From NCBI GenBank assembly GCA_012861695.1, contig JAAOOA010000524.1, positions 2,486,122 to 2,550,121 of the forward strand: a stretch of 64,000 bases of DNA, read 5' to 3'. Numbering within the stretch: the first letter of the stretch is position 1; every line of letters begins with the position of its first letter. The DNA comes from Trematomus loennbergii (taxonomy: Eukaryota > Chordata > Actinopteri > Perciformes > Nototheniidae). This document shows, piece after piece, positions 22,231-33,252 of the stretch. The translations under genes were made by a program, and so were the position numbers. Under the pieces are notes generated by a model. That model ran no database searches. It was given only the letters and a program-made list of their open reading frames with translations, and was not told the DNA's origin.

Positions 22231-22590
22231 TATAAAACGGACAAGTCAAATCAAGCAATCTGATTGGTTCTTAGCCGTGATATACTGAGCGTATACCACG
22301 GGTAGAATTGTAAGTTACTTTTCACAACAAGTCAGTATCCTCCGCGTCTGAGAAAAACTGTATACAGTTGGGCTGAAAAGCAAAAGCAAACTGGAACAAG
22401 AAAGCAGCGGAGAAGTAACGGGGCAGAAACCCTCCTTTTTACGCAGCGGTCCAGACATAGACATCAAACGGCAAAACATATTCAGTGTGCAGTTCCTTTG
22501 GCATTAGGGCAGGGATATCTAGATACTTCACGTCGGGCCGAACCACGCCCCTTAACTGTGATATAATGGCCATATACCACGGCCTGTCGT
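22231..22590. repeat. Dispersed repeat with two copies of a GTGATATA...ATACCACGG motif
   Basis: The motif CGTGATATACTGAGCG plus TATACCACGG occurs at about 22276-22304, and CTGTGATATAATGGCC plus ATATACCACGG at about 22553-22583. The arrangement suggests the ends of a decayed element; family unknown. Confidence 0.4.
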
Positions 22591-24090
22591 GAGCTATTGC
22601 TTTTGCTATTTGCTCTCTCTCTTTTGTTATTGTTCTGATACATCAGAGTAATTTAATCTGTTATGTCACTTGCAGAAATTCAAATACAAAAATACCAACT
22701 TCTGTAGAAACCTGTTCATGCGAAAAAAAGAAATATTCTTTTTGTTTTGTTTTGGCAGAGCAGAAACTCCCACATCCTCTCTCGCAGGTTTTCTGTTTGG
22801 AGTTGTGCATGAGTGACCTTAAACGCTGACTCACGTTCAACACAATCCCCTTCATCACCTGCGTTGTCTAAATATAGATTTAGGATCAGAGTCAGGGGCA
22901 TGAAATATTCCAGCATCACTACAACGCACATGGGTTGTATTTTTGCATCATACAGTACAAGATAAGGCCTTGTATTTGCTACAACCAATACATCCTGCTA
23001 GTAATCCCCAATTATTTTGAAATGTGACAGTAATGGGATTCCTTCTCTTTTGCTTCGTCTTTTTTTGTGTGTGACCTGATTGCTTAATCGTGTTACATGT
23101 AATCCGTTACTCCCCAAGCCTGCAATAAATGACTTGGCTAAATTGATAGACATTGCTTTGTTAGACTGTGTGTGTCGCACTTCAAAGCTCTAATTCCCTA
23201 TGAAGGTGTTGAATTCATTGCAACTTCAGACACACACCTGACTCAACTTCAATTGTGCAATGTAACGTCCATGACTGACACTGGGACACGCAACAAAAAC
23301 ATCGTGCTTCAAGTCAAGCGCTTCGTGACGGCATATGAAGCACCCTTTCTTCTGACGGGGGATTCACGGCTACCTTCTGCTCTGCTGAGCACGATGTAAA
23401 CTTCTCTATAGAGCTCTGTTGTCATTATTTACACAATAACGTCCATCACTTTCTGTGTGTGCAACATCATGAATGCCTACGATAAGAGACAGAACGTGTG
23501 CTCTGTTATCCTCATCTGCCCCGTCTTCGAGTGTGTCCTTATTGCATTTTGAAGTGTAATTGGGGTCAATATGTAACGTCAAAGGTTTGAGTGACAGATC
23601 AAGAATCTCACAGCGGAGTTTCCTCCCACACGAGCAACTTCTTTTATCCTTTGTTTCGAACAGAAAGTGAAAGTCCCGACAGCTCTGCGTGGCATTCATG
23701 TATTTAGAATTCAGACTCAGCATGGGCTCCAGCAAAAGATCGCTTCAAACTGTTCGAAATAGTTGCAAACAGTCGCATAGCAACAGCGAGGCAGTTTTTG
23801 GGAAGCAGACAATAAAAAACCAGCTTACCAAGAAGACCTAACACTAGCTGTTGCAAATAAAGCTGCACAGATATAAAATATCGACGAACTTCTTGCACTT
23901 CTTATCCACAATCATGTCATCAAATGCCTGTGTTTGAGTCGGAAAGTCAACTAACTGTTCATTTTGGTCATTATGCTTTTTTTAAATGTAGTATAAGTAA
24001 TCTCCAAGATATGAAAGAGCACATAGTATCTGGTAAATGCAAGATTTAAACCGCTGTAACTAACTTTTACAGATTAAATCTGAACTGATT
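22591..24090. other. Intergenic DNA with no supported gene
   Basis: Includes a short minus-strand fragment of the GTAACGGATTAC repeat at about 23085-23125 (TTACATGTAATCCGTTACTC). Open frames at 23172-23399 (+) and 23406-23735 (-) have no recognisable motif and no splice context that would favour them. Confidence 0.4.
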
Positions 24091-24094
24091 TGTT

Positions 24095-24760
24095 GACAAA
24101 ACCGATAATAATAATAATAAATATATTTATATAGCGCCTTTCAAGGGACCCAAGGTCGCTGTACATGGTGGACAAACAAAACAAACAGACAATTAAAGGG
24201 CAAACAAAAAATAGCCGGGGGACCAAGAAAGGCTAGGGCCCGAAGGCCACGGTGAACAGGTGTGTTTGTAATGATGGTTTGAAGATGTCCAGGGAGGCAG
24301 CATTACGGATCTCGGCAGGAAGTGCATTCCAGAGGGTGGGGGGCCGCAACACTGAACGCCCTGTCACCAACAGTTCGGAGGCGAGAGCGGGGGATGGAGA
24401 GCAGGCCCGTGTCTGAGGACCGCAGACTCCGAAGGGGGTGTAGGGATGGAGGAGGTCCGATAAGTACTGGGGGGCGAGGGTATGGAGGGACTTGTACGTG
24501 AGGAGGAGTGTTTTGTACTGAATCCGGCACTTGACCGGCAGCCAGTGGAGGTGGATGAGGGTGGGGGTGATATGTTGTCATGGCTTGGTGCGGGTGAGAG
24601 CCTGGCGCAGAGTTCTGGACGTATTGGAGCCTGTCCAGGGTTTTGCTGGGAACCCCGGACAGGACTCCATTGCAGTAGTCCAGACGGGATGTGATGAAGG
24701 CGTGTACAAGTGTTTCTGCCACAGAGTCAGAGAGTGAAGGCCGGAGTACTGCATGAACAC
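24095..24760 (-). mobile_element. L2-clade LINE fragment, second family
   Basis: On the minus strand, the 3' end reads GCGCTATATAAATATATT with an (ATT)n tail. The coding remnant includes [20 protein letters not shown], typical of the L2 reverse transcriptase C-terminal region, followed by frame breaks. It differs in sequence from the family at 19.3-21.3 kb. Confidence 0.75.
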
Positions 24761-25030
24761 ATAAATATACAATCATTGTGGTCATTTTAAAATGGTTATA
24801 TTGCACATCCTTAGCACAAAATGTCAATAAGTTTACTAATTATGCATTTGGGTGTTTTTTTCTAATGCGTTTTCAACACAGAATAGGTCATTTCCAATAT
24901 ATTTAGGAGGACAAATCTGGTAAATTCAAGATTTTAACTTAGTTGTATAGGCCGGTCGATTAAATAAATTGATTAGACGGTAAATAAGATAGTCTGCAAA
25001 CACATTTATAAAGTAGTTGCGACATTGGGC
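24761..25030. other. Intergenic DNA with no recognised feature
   Basis: Short AT-rich spacer without recognisable features. Confidence 0.4.
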
Positions 25031-25295
25031 CAGTGGCGGACTGGCCATCGGGATGTTCTTGACGAATCCGATGGGCCGGTACCGAAGTGGGCCGGTCGGA
25101 CGATGTGGGCCGGTCGGATAACTCACCTCCCCCCCCCCTCCGTTGACAATTTACTAGCGGTACCGAAGTGGGCCGGTCGGACGATGTGGGCGGTCGGATA
25201 AGTCACTGGCAACCCCCCCGTTGACAATTTACAAGTGGTACCGAAGTGGGCCGGTCGAGATGCCCGGGCTGATTTTTAGTCCCAGTCCGCCCCTG
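25031..25295. mobile_element. Small hAT-like element with an internal tandem repeat
   Basis: Inverted ends: CAGTGGCGGACTGG on the left and CCAGTCCGCCCCTG on the right (reverse: CAGGGGCGGACTGG). The CAG...CTG termini are hAT-like; no clear 8-bp duplication was found. Inside, a GGTACCGAAGTGGGCCGG unit repeats: 25078-25158 (81 bp), 25159-25236 (78 bp) and a partial third from 25237. Confidence 0.65.
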
Positions 25296-26296
25296 ATATG
25301 ATATAATGGTTATATTGCACATCCTTCACACAGAATCATGTCAAAACGAGGATAGGTCCGTCCAGAGGAGAGTAGTAATTTCCAAGAAACGTATGAGCAC
25401 AAATCTGTCTTAAATCCACTAAATTATAAATTGACAAAATTGCATGGTTGTCAGCACATTTAAATATCAAGTATTTATTGGATTGGGTCATGATAAAATA
25501 GTTGTAAATTGTTCCTTTTGACATTTTCTTATTCTTTGTCGAATAAGACTTTTCCAAGAAATTCAGCAGCTCAAATCTGGTAAGTAGAAGATTTTAAGTG
25601 CTCCTCCACTTCCTCTTTCTTCCTCCCCTCTTCTCATTATCCCGCCCTCCACACATCCTAATCCAAAGGCTTTTCAGTGGTGTGTGGGGGGGGAACTAAT
25701 CCATTGCACACGCTCTTAAAATAAAAGATGGAAGGACAAGTAAAGTGGAGATGAAAGCGCAGACTGCTCTCAGACATCTGAGGGAGTTGGGAGGAAAATA
25801 ACAAATGAAGAAGGAGCACAAGCTTTCACTGTCAAAACTCCTGTCGCACGGGGGGCTATTTTAAATATTAGGTAACAACTACAAAACTAAAACGTAGCAC
25901 GTGAGAGGAGGCTCTTGATGGAGGAGATGTGATGGTGAATTTGAGCGGTTGTGACGTTAGGAGATAATTTTAGAACATCAGGAGTTCAAAGGGTTGAACC
26001 TCGCAGCTCTGACGGCCTGTGAGTTCACCGTGACGGATCAAGCGGTAAATAAGTAAACAGGTCTTGTGAAACATATAAATAAGTCGGTATGCTTGAAGTG
26101 GAGAAGCGTGTAATTCAACCTGCAGTTCATGTCAGGAGTGTGTAGCCTCCGCTTTGATGTCGAGGTCACGAAAGTTCAGATAACACAGTCATCGCTGAAT
26201 CAAATTTCACATTTTACTTGTTTTTGTGTGAAGTCAAGTAAAGGCAGTGTTTGACATTTTATGAAACAGTTTTAAGTATAGATAAAATAGAGTGTA
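25296..26296. other. Intergenic DNA with no recognised feature
   Basis: No element end, exon or tandem array recognised. Confidence 0.4.
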
Positions 26297-26574
26297 AGAG
26301 GCCCTATTATGCTTTTCCCTTTCCATGTAGTGTGTTGTATAGGTTGTTGTGTAAGTAAATGGTCTGCAAAGGCTAAAATCCCAAAGTTCCTTTCAGTTCC
26401 TGAACATGTGGACATCACTTTGTAACTTCTGCACTCTTATTGGCTAGCGCTCCAACACATTGTACTCGATTGGCTAAGGGGTTGGACACCTCTAAGCGGT
26501 TGACCAATCACAACAGAGCCGTCATTTCTAATACAAATATGAACTTGAAAATTAGCAGAATATGGCTTCTTTAA
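26297..26574 (+). mobile_element. T2/Kolobok-like element, short copy
   Basis: Left end GAGGCCCTATTATGCTTTTC and right end AGAATATGGCTTC with TTAA at 26571-26574. About 275 bp, internally deleted relative to the family; it retains CTATTGGCTAGCGCTCC-like and CTAAGCGGTTGACCAATCAC core parts. Confidence 0.7.
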
Positions 26575-26662
26575 ACTCAGATATTATCTATATATTTTGT
26601 CTATTCACAGTGGTGTAGGCAATTATAAAAAACTCAGCGCCACGAAGGTGGATTTTATATAT

Positions 26663-27666
26663 TTAAAGTGGACCTATCATGCTATATTTGAATAATATAG
26701 TGTAGGACCATACCTATATAAAGGAAACCTATCATGCTATATTTAAATGATATATTGTAGGGCCATACCTATAAAGGTATATTTATACGTTTCTGTTTTC
26801 AAAATACCAAACAGATCATGCATTTTAGCCATGCCTCATTCGCTCGATGTGCTGTTTGCTGTCTACGGGTCTGATTCTGCTGACCACGCCCCCTGCAGGA
26901 GAGGGGAGACGTGCTCTGATCAGCTGCTGGGCTGTCAGAAGAGGGGGAGAAAAAGAGATCTCCGTCCTCCGTGTTTTATTATATAGAGTCGTTATTCATT
27001 TGTTTTAAAGCTCAATAAATAACAAAGAAGACCTTTGACCGGCACTTTTCTAATTTTGTCCGGAAGATTTAAACTTTAACGAACATCTTGACCGGCGAAA
27101 CAAACTGAAACTGAAACTCTGCCGCACGGTCCCCTCGTTCCTTGGAAGAGGCGGAGAGGTGGGTGTTTGTCATCTGCTGGTGACTAACGGAGAGAATTAC
27201 AGTGCTTGCCTCGACGGGGAGGGATTGCATTGAATTAAAGCAGCGGGAGCAAACGCTTGCCTCGGGGAGGGAGAAAGAAAGCCACAGCGGAGAATAAACA
27301 GAAGGGTAACCATGGTAACCAAGTCTTCTCGCTGCTTTTGTGGCAGACTACAGCGCCACTTACAGGCCTGGCATATGTACTACAGCGTCTCCAGCGCTTT
27401 CAAGCGGCAATGGCCGTGGCTGTCTCCTCCTGATTGGTGGAGTTGGCCCAATAGCCGTTAGCGCCACCGTCCTGACGTCAGGACAGTGTTCAAATCTGGA
27501 TCAGTTTTCAGATCCGTTGCAGCCCCTTTTTTAGAGATTTGGGTATGGAGGAAAATAGAGAGGGTTGTGTTTTCTGACACTTGGTGAGTTCCCTGGAACA
27601 CCGGGGACACATATTCATGTATAAAAGACGTACAAAAGTGTATTTTGCATGATAGGTCCCCTTTAA
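26663..27666. mobile_element. T2/Kolobok-like element, subfamily C, complete (996 bp)
   Basis: The element 26667-27662 is bounded by TTAA at 26663-26666 and 27663-27666. Ends: AGTGGACCTATCATGC on the left and, in reverse, AGGGGACCTATCATGC on the right. The first roughly 55 bases are tandemly duplicated (second start near 26722). No transposase; an open frame at 27340-27534 is unassigned. Confidence 0.8.
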
Positions 27667-27751
27667 GAAAAACAAATATTCAAAGTTGCATTAGGGTAAA
27701 TCTATCCGAGTATTACTTTAAAGGATCAGACAATCCTGTCTTCTGGGGCAT

Positions 27752-27846
27752 TAGGGGAAGCATTAAGGGAAGCATTAAGGGAAGCATTAAGGGAAGCATA
27801 ATGCTTTAATGCATTAAGCCACACTTCCCTCAGTCAGGAAGTGTGG
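27752..27846. repeat. 12-bp tandem repeat next to a small hairpin
   Basis: Four units of GGGAAGCATTAA at about 27755-27801, followed by a perfect hairpin: CCACACTTCC 27819-27828, loop CTCAGTCA, GGAAGTGTGG 27837-27846. Confidence 0.85.
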
Positions 27847-28332
27847 AGAAGTTAGGAAATGGAAATGAGGGATCAACAGTAAAACAATTCAATAAAAAAA
27901 TAGCACTTTTCTAGTAAGTAAATTAGCTCTAAATGTTTCAGTTGAATACAAAAAAAATATCTTATTGGCTTATTACATTTTACACTATTTATTAGTGGCA
28001 TCTTTAAGAAATAGCTATTAATTACTTCCTGTCTGTCTTCTTCTGTGATTTTGGTGGTCAAGCTCTTCTGAGTCTTTTAACCTCTCATTTGTTTTCATTT
28101 TCTTCTTTACCAGTGGCCATATAACTAATCTAAACAACACATTCTCAGGACACAAACAGATGAATGATAGTGCTGCTTTGTAACAGCTGGATGTGTAAAT
28201 AAGCAACGTTTGCGAAGAAGTTCAAGCGACCATAAAATATAACATTTCCGTTGAGGTTACCATGTCATGAAAACTGTGGCTCATTAACGGGTTAATGGAT
28301 GCTTATCTAAACGGGTGACACTGAAACAAAAC
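27847..28332. other. Intergenic DNA with no recognised feature
   Basis: AT-rich spacer before the next CA array; nothing else recognised. Confidence 0.4.
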
Positions 28333-28344
28333 ACAACAACAACA

Positions 28345-28387
<43 letters not shown>

Positions 28388-28417
28388 ACACAAACACACA
28401 CACACACAAACACAAAC

Positions 28418-28472
<55 letters not shown>

Positions 28473-28483
28473 ACACACACACA

Positions 28484-28572
<89 letters not shown>
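28333..28572. repeat. (CA)n microsatellite, compound, about 240 bp
   Basis: Begins with (AAC)n, continues as (CA)n with AAAC and ACC interruptions, and ends as an uninterrupted array of about 75 bp. All overlapping open frames are repeat by-products. Confidence 0.97.
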
Positions 28573-28574
<2 letters not shown>

Positions 28575-29065
28575 GCAGGTTAGCCGTGGTCTTTACTAGC
28601 CGACACTGTGGGTTCCTAGAGGCAATTACCAGTAATGGGCTTGTTAATCAGAGTAATCATAGCCCCCGCTCACGTCAGTTATTCCAGATTTATTTCTGAT
28701 TAACTTTTCCATCTATCTTCCTTTTCACCTGTGCTCTCATCAAAATGGAAACCAAAGATAAAGGGACATGTTCATTATAATCGCAGGAAAAGGTTGATGA
28801 AGGACAGAGTCATTTCTTCTGAGTGACGTCACTGATTTTAGAACGTTGGTATAGGAATACAAATCATTTTTCATTTTGTTTCTGCAATATTTTGGTTATT
28901 GATTACTTTTGGTGCCTGCCGAATACCGTTGTTACTGTCGGGCTCATAATGACATCATTTGTTTTGTGTTTTTTGGGATAAATCTCTCATTTATTTGAGC
29001 TGTACTAAGAGACATTTTTATTCCATTCATAGTTTTTCCTTTTCAAAACTGTGGCTAACATTACC
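28573..29065. other. Intergenic DNA with no recognised feature
   Basis: No element end or exon recognised. Confidence 0.4.
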
Positions 29066-29355
29066 CACAATGCAGAGGGAGTTTCTCTCCAACACACTCT
29101 TTTATTGGCTAGCGCTCCAACTCATTGTACGTGATAGGCTAAGGGGGCGGGACATCTCTAAGCGGTTGATCAATCACAACAGAGCCGGCCAGTTAACCAA
29201 TCAGAGCAGACAGGGCTCTGGTTTCAGACAGAGGGTGAAAAGAGGTGCTGCAGCACAGGCAGTATGAGAAAAATAAAGAGCTTTTTGAACATTAAAGCAT
29301 GGAGACATGTCCCAGTAGAATAAAATATGAACCTGAATATAATGCGTCCTCTTTA
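29066..29355 (-). mobile_element. T2/Kolobok-like element, inverted partial copy
   Basis: Contains in inverted order AGGGAGTTTCTCTCC, TAAGCGGTTGATCAATCAC, AGGTGCTGCAGCACAGGC, GGAGACATGTCCCAG and an end resembling TAATGCGTCCTCTTTA. The outer part beyond about 29066 is missing or diverged. Confidence 0.7.
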
Positions 29356-29639
29356 GGCCTTACAGTATGTTGTTGCTTCAACGCCTGGAAGCCTAATTAG
29401 GATCTGACATTATTGTAAATAAGGCTGCTGCAATCACACACTAATACTTGGTTTAATGTGCTATGAATGCCTATCTAGATTTCATATCATCAGTTTCTAT
29501 CTGCTGTGGCATTTTAATATTGTATTTTAAAGCGGGAGGGGGTTGTTGGCTGAAAACTGGAATATTAAAATATCTCCTTTGTTCGAATTTGGTCTCTAAA
29601 AATCATTTTGTTGTGTTTTAAAATGTTTTTTACATCATG

Positions 29640-29832
29640 TTGAGAGTTTTTTCAGTCTGTGGCTAAAGTATGGTTTTATTGTCTCGTGCTTTACATTAGT
29701 TTTTTTGTCCTATCGGTTTTGTCTCAATGTATTAATGCTGCTTTTTTATATATGTATTGATGTACAGCACTTTGGTCAACTCTGTTGTTTTTAAATGTGC
29801 TATATAAATAAAGTTGGATTGGATTTTTCTAA
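29640..29832 (+). mobile_element. L2-type LINE 3' end fragment
   Basis: Ends with TGTACAGCACTTTGGTCAAC and GTGCTATATAAATAAAGTTG with an ATTGG-rich end, the conserved 3' hairpin region of L2-like elements. No coding sequence left. Confidence 0.7.
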
Positions 29833-30821
29833 ATGATTATTTTCCTCTTTTACCCTACTACTTTTATTCCTTTATTTTGAGAGAATTGTCACAGTTGGAA
29901 AGTACATTTTAAGCTCACGGCTGTATTGATGGATGACGTATGGAAACAGAGTGTAATACAGTGTTGAGGAGATGGGATGATCAGGATGGATGGAGGTTTG
30001 AGGGCAGGACAGTGGAGATGGAGCAGTGAAGGTTGTCTCAGGGATTGATGGAGGCTCCTGAGAGATGGAGGAGGTGTTGATAGCGGCTCAGAGCTTCACT
30101 TCAGTCGGAGGTGGAGGCGGTGACAGATTGTGGGTCGTTCTGCTGGAGGAGGTCTGCATGTTTGTCCCAGACTCAGTGAGTGTCCTGATTCAAGCCAAGA
30201 CAGTGACAAACCTGCTGGGCATTAATATAATGCGTTTTATTTAATGGTGATGGGAGTATGAGTACATGGGGAAAACGACCTTGACTTAGCCACAGTGGAG
30301 ACAATATGAACACATTGTACCAAGAAGGTAAAAAACGTGGGTCTCAAACAGGAAGCGATATAAGAACAAGTCATGGTAAGAAGCACAACAACTAGAAACA
30401 TATAAAAAAACACATACAAACTGTTCAACTAACACTGAGGTGAGTTTTTAGCTGAGATTTAAACATTTCAATAGACTTCGTATTGTTAAGAGAAATGTTT
30501 TTAGTCAACAGCACGGTTATCATGATAAGAAAAAACATCTGTAAAATGCCACACATTGTTTGTCTAATGCAAGGAACTCATCCACACATATTACAAAAAA
30601 CAATGACTGTGTTTTTAGAGTTAATATACTAATTAGATAATTACATTGTGGGTTGAATATGTACTAATGGTCCATTAAACCCAATTAAAACTATAAATAA
30701 ACATGGACGAATGTGCGTTTTGCTCCTGAATGACACGCATCCTACTCGTAGATGCTTTTTGATTCTCCAAACAAACTAATGCTCCAGATTCACATGTTTA
30801 ATGAGCAGAATATGACCTCTC
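29833..30821. other. Intergenic DNA with no recognised feature
   Basis: Includes a GA-rich stretch (about 29970-30130) with no exon that I can support. Confidence 0.4.
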
Positions 30822-31424
30822 TAAAGGTAGGGACACACCAAGCTGACACCAAAGAACTCACACAGAAGGACACGACTGTTGTGTCGCCTCACGTCTCCTG
30901 CGTCTTGGCCAACAGTCGCACTGGAACACACCGCAAAGACTTCAGCCGACGTCCAAGTAGCACGTACGAACTGCGCATGCGTGAGTGGCAATAACTCTCC
31001 TTACCAGCAGGCGGCGGTAGTGTGTATTCGTCATTCAAAAGAGGCAACAACGGAAGACACACTGCGTGATAGACCCCCAACAACATGTTGAAATATCATA
31101 ATATCATTAAACGCAACATGGGTTCATTTCCAGTAATGCCATGTGTTTTATATAGATTAATACAATGCATTCACACTGTAAACCTGTGCAGACATCAGGA
31201 ATCAATAAGATAATCTCTGACCTAAGCAGACCAAATACACTAATGGCTTGTGTAATTCATGTCGAATCGGCCAAAGGCTGTCGGTTTTCGGCCAAAAAGG
31301 TGTCGGCACGGCCGAAAAGACACGACGGTGCGGGACACACCAATCCGAGTAGGGCGACAGGACGATCATTGTCGGCCTGACATCCATCGACGGCCAAAAT
31401 TGGCATGGTGTGTCCGGGGCTTTA
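30822..31424 (-). mobile_element. Harbinger-like non-autonomous element with GGACACACCAAGC ends (copy 2)
   Basis: Inverted relative to the copy at 43864-44515. Ends: AGGTAGGGACACACCAAGC from 30825 and GCATGGTGTGTCCGGGGCT to 31421; flanks TAA and TTA are similar but not identical. The interior at about 30880-31070 matches copy 1 in reverse (TATTCGTCATTCAAAAGAGG). A segment at 31081-31238 absent from copy 1 is an arm of a separate inverted repeat. Confidence 0.7.
31081..31238 (+). repeat. Arm 1 of a separated inverted repeat
   Basis: The reverse complement of this segment recurs at 33028-33252 at high identity over most of its length, for example TGTAAACCTGTGCAGACATC against its inverse near 33071-33090. 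The arms are about 1.8 kb apart. Confidence 0.8.
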
Positions 31425-32685
31425 GACTTCACTACTGCTGAATTTCTTCTCCTATACCCTTTTCTCTTTGGTGGTATCTCTTCATGTCTTGTGTGAGTAT
31501 TTGCAGTTGTCTCTCAAAAGATAATAAAACAAATTATTGATAGAATGCTGCTTGAGGCCCAGTGTCTCCCTCGTTTTATCGAGTATTGACAGCAACACCG
31601 CAGTACTCCGAGTCAAAACTTCACTCTTAGATCATTAAGCTGCAACGCTCCTTCAAAACCTCAGCATCAGGTTGAATTGATTTCCTTCTCCCTCTCTATC
31701 AGGATATCTTTACCTAGTTCTCGTTCCCTGACTTTAGACCTGCTCTTCCTCTTTCACTCTCTATATCCATCACTCTGCTCCCTCTTGGCAGTTGATTAGC
31801 GTCTGTCCACCCTAATCTTCCCTGCGCGGCAGAGAAATGGCCTCCTGACTTTTCGTTTAGACCCTTTCATCTTGTGGGTAGAAAAACAGAGGCAAGCAAA
31901 AGCTGAGCAACCACATTAAATGACTGCATATTGCTTTTATACATATCAAAAGGGCTTCATTTGGCTTTAAATATAATCCACCAGTCATGTGATTGAAAGT
32001 CATAATTACAAAACCCATGCCTTATTTTTTTTTTGCACTTAGAGTAGATGTGATAATACCTTTTTCTTTAAAGTTTATGACCTCATACAGTCTAATTCAA
32101 CACCACAAAGAGCCGTGAAAAACAGTCATGGAATTAAACCAACACGACTCAAAACCTACCACTCTGAATTAGTCAAAGGCGGCTTTCTTTCTGATATTAA
32201 ATAAATCAGCGTGCAAAAGGGTACAAACCTAATAATTGGTCTGACTTTTCGCTGTCAGGCATGTGCGTCAGCAGCCGTATGGATACAAACAGAAAGAGGA
32301 AACTATACCACATCAAGAGAGAACTTAATTAACATTTACAATTCCTATGAATAACAAATGGACTAACAGGTGCTTTGACTCCACAATTCAATTATTGTTC
32401 TTACTGGCAGCGGACTCAGTGAAGGTCAGTGCCGTGCCGTAATTACGGAGCACTATGCACTTTAACAGCACAGTGGATTAGTGGGAGCGAATGGGCTCTT
32501 TGAAAGGTTAACTATGCCATCTGTGGTGCAGTGTCTAATACGCAGTAAAAGAAGGCAGAGTTTGTCTAATTAGTGGACTGTAAAACGTCAGTGACTAAAC
32601 AAAAGGGAAATGTGGAACTGATGGAGATAATTACTGAGTACTACTGGATCTGGATGAGCTAATAAAACAGAAAGTCCTCGTTATT
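31425..32685. other. Intergenic DNA with no recognised feature
   Basis: Apparently single-copy sequence; no element ends or exons recognised. Confidence 0.4.
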
Positions 32686-32853
32686 ATGCAAAGGTTCATA
32701 TTTGTATTTTGTGCCTGTGACATGTCTCCATGCTTTAATGTTCAAAAAGCTCTTTATTTGTCTCATACTGCCTGTGCTGCAGCCCCTCTTTTCACCCTCT
32801 GTCTGAAACCAGAGACCAGTCTGCTCTGATTGGTTAGCTGGCCGGCTCTGTGG
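32686..32853 (+). mobile_element. T2/Kolobok-like element, internal fragment
   Basis: From TTATTATGCAAAGGTTCAT through CATACTGCCTGTGCTGCAG, CTGAAACCAGAGACCAG and GATTGGTTAGCTGGCCGG; ends abruptly. Followed by a TTAGCATG-rich stretch (about 32935-33020). Confidence 0.7.
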
Positions 32854-33027
32854 AATGTTTTTGTCATGCCATTAGTGTGGCTTGTGTAATAATGACACTG
32901 ATGACATTTATGCTTTGTGTTTGGCACCAATTAGCAAATGTTAGCATGCTAATGTTAACATAACATTATGTCTGAATGTTAACACGGTCATTGAAAGCAT
33001 GTTAGCATGTTAATGTCAATGCAATTA

Positions 33028-33252
33028 TTTGGTCTGATTAGGTCAGATTCTTATCTTATTGATTCCTGATGTCTGCGCAGGTTTACAGTGTGAATGCAGC
33101 CGTTTGATTATTCAAGGAATCTGCTTAGCCAACCTGCATGGTGCTAAGGATAAATAACATAACAATTTTATTAATCTATATAAAAACACATGGCATTACT
33201 GGAAATGAAACCCATGTTGCGTTTAATGATATTATGATATTTCAACATGTTG
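33028..33252 (-). repeat. Arm 2 of a separated inverted repeat
   Basis: Matches 31081-31238 in reverse, but with about 70 extra bases (roughly 33100-33169) between the two conserved blocks. The blocks are TTACAGTGTGAATGCA on one side and TTAATCTATATAAAA on the other. Confidence 0.8.

Noticed and set aside
23172..23898. Adjacent open frames on both strands that might be exons
   Set aside because: No recognisable motif, no convincing acceptor and donor with matching phases, and ordinary length for chance ORFs.
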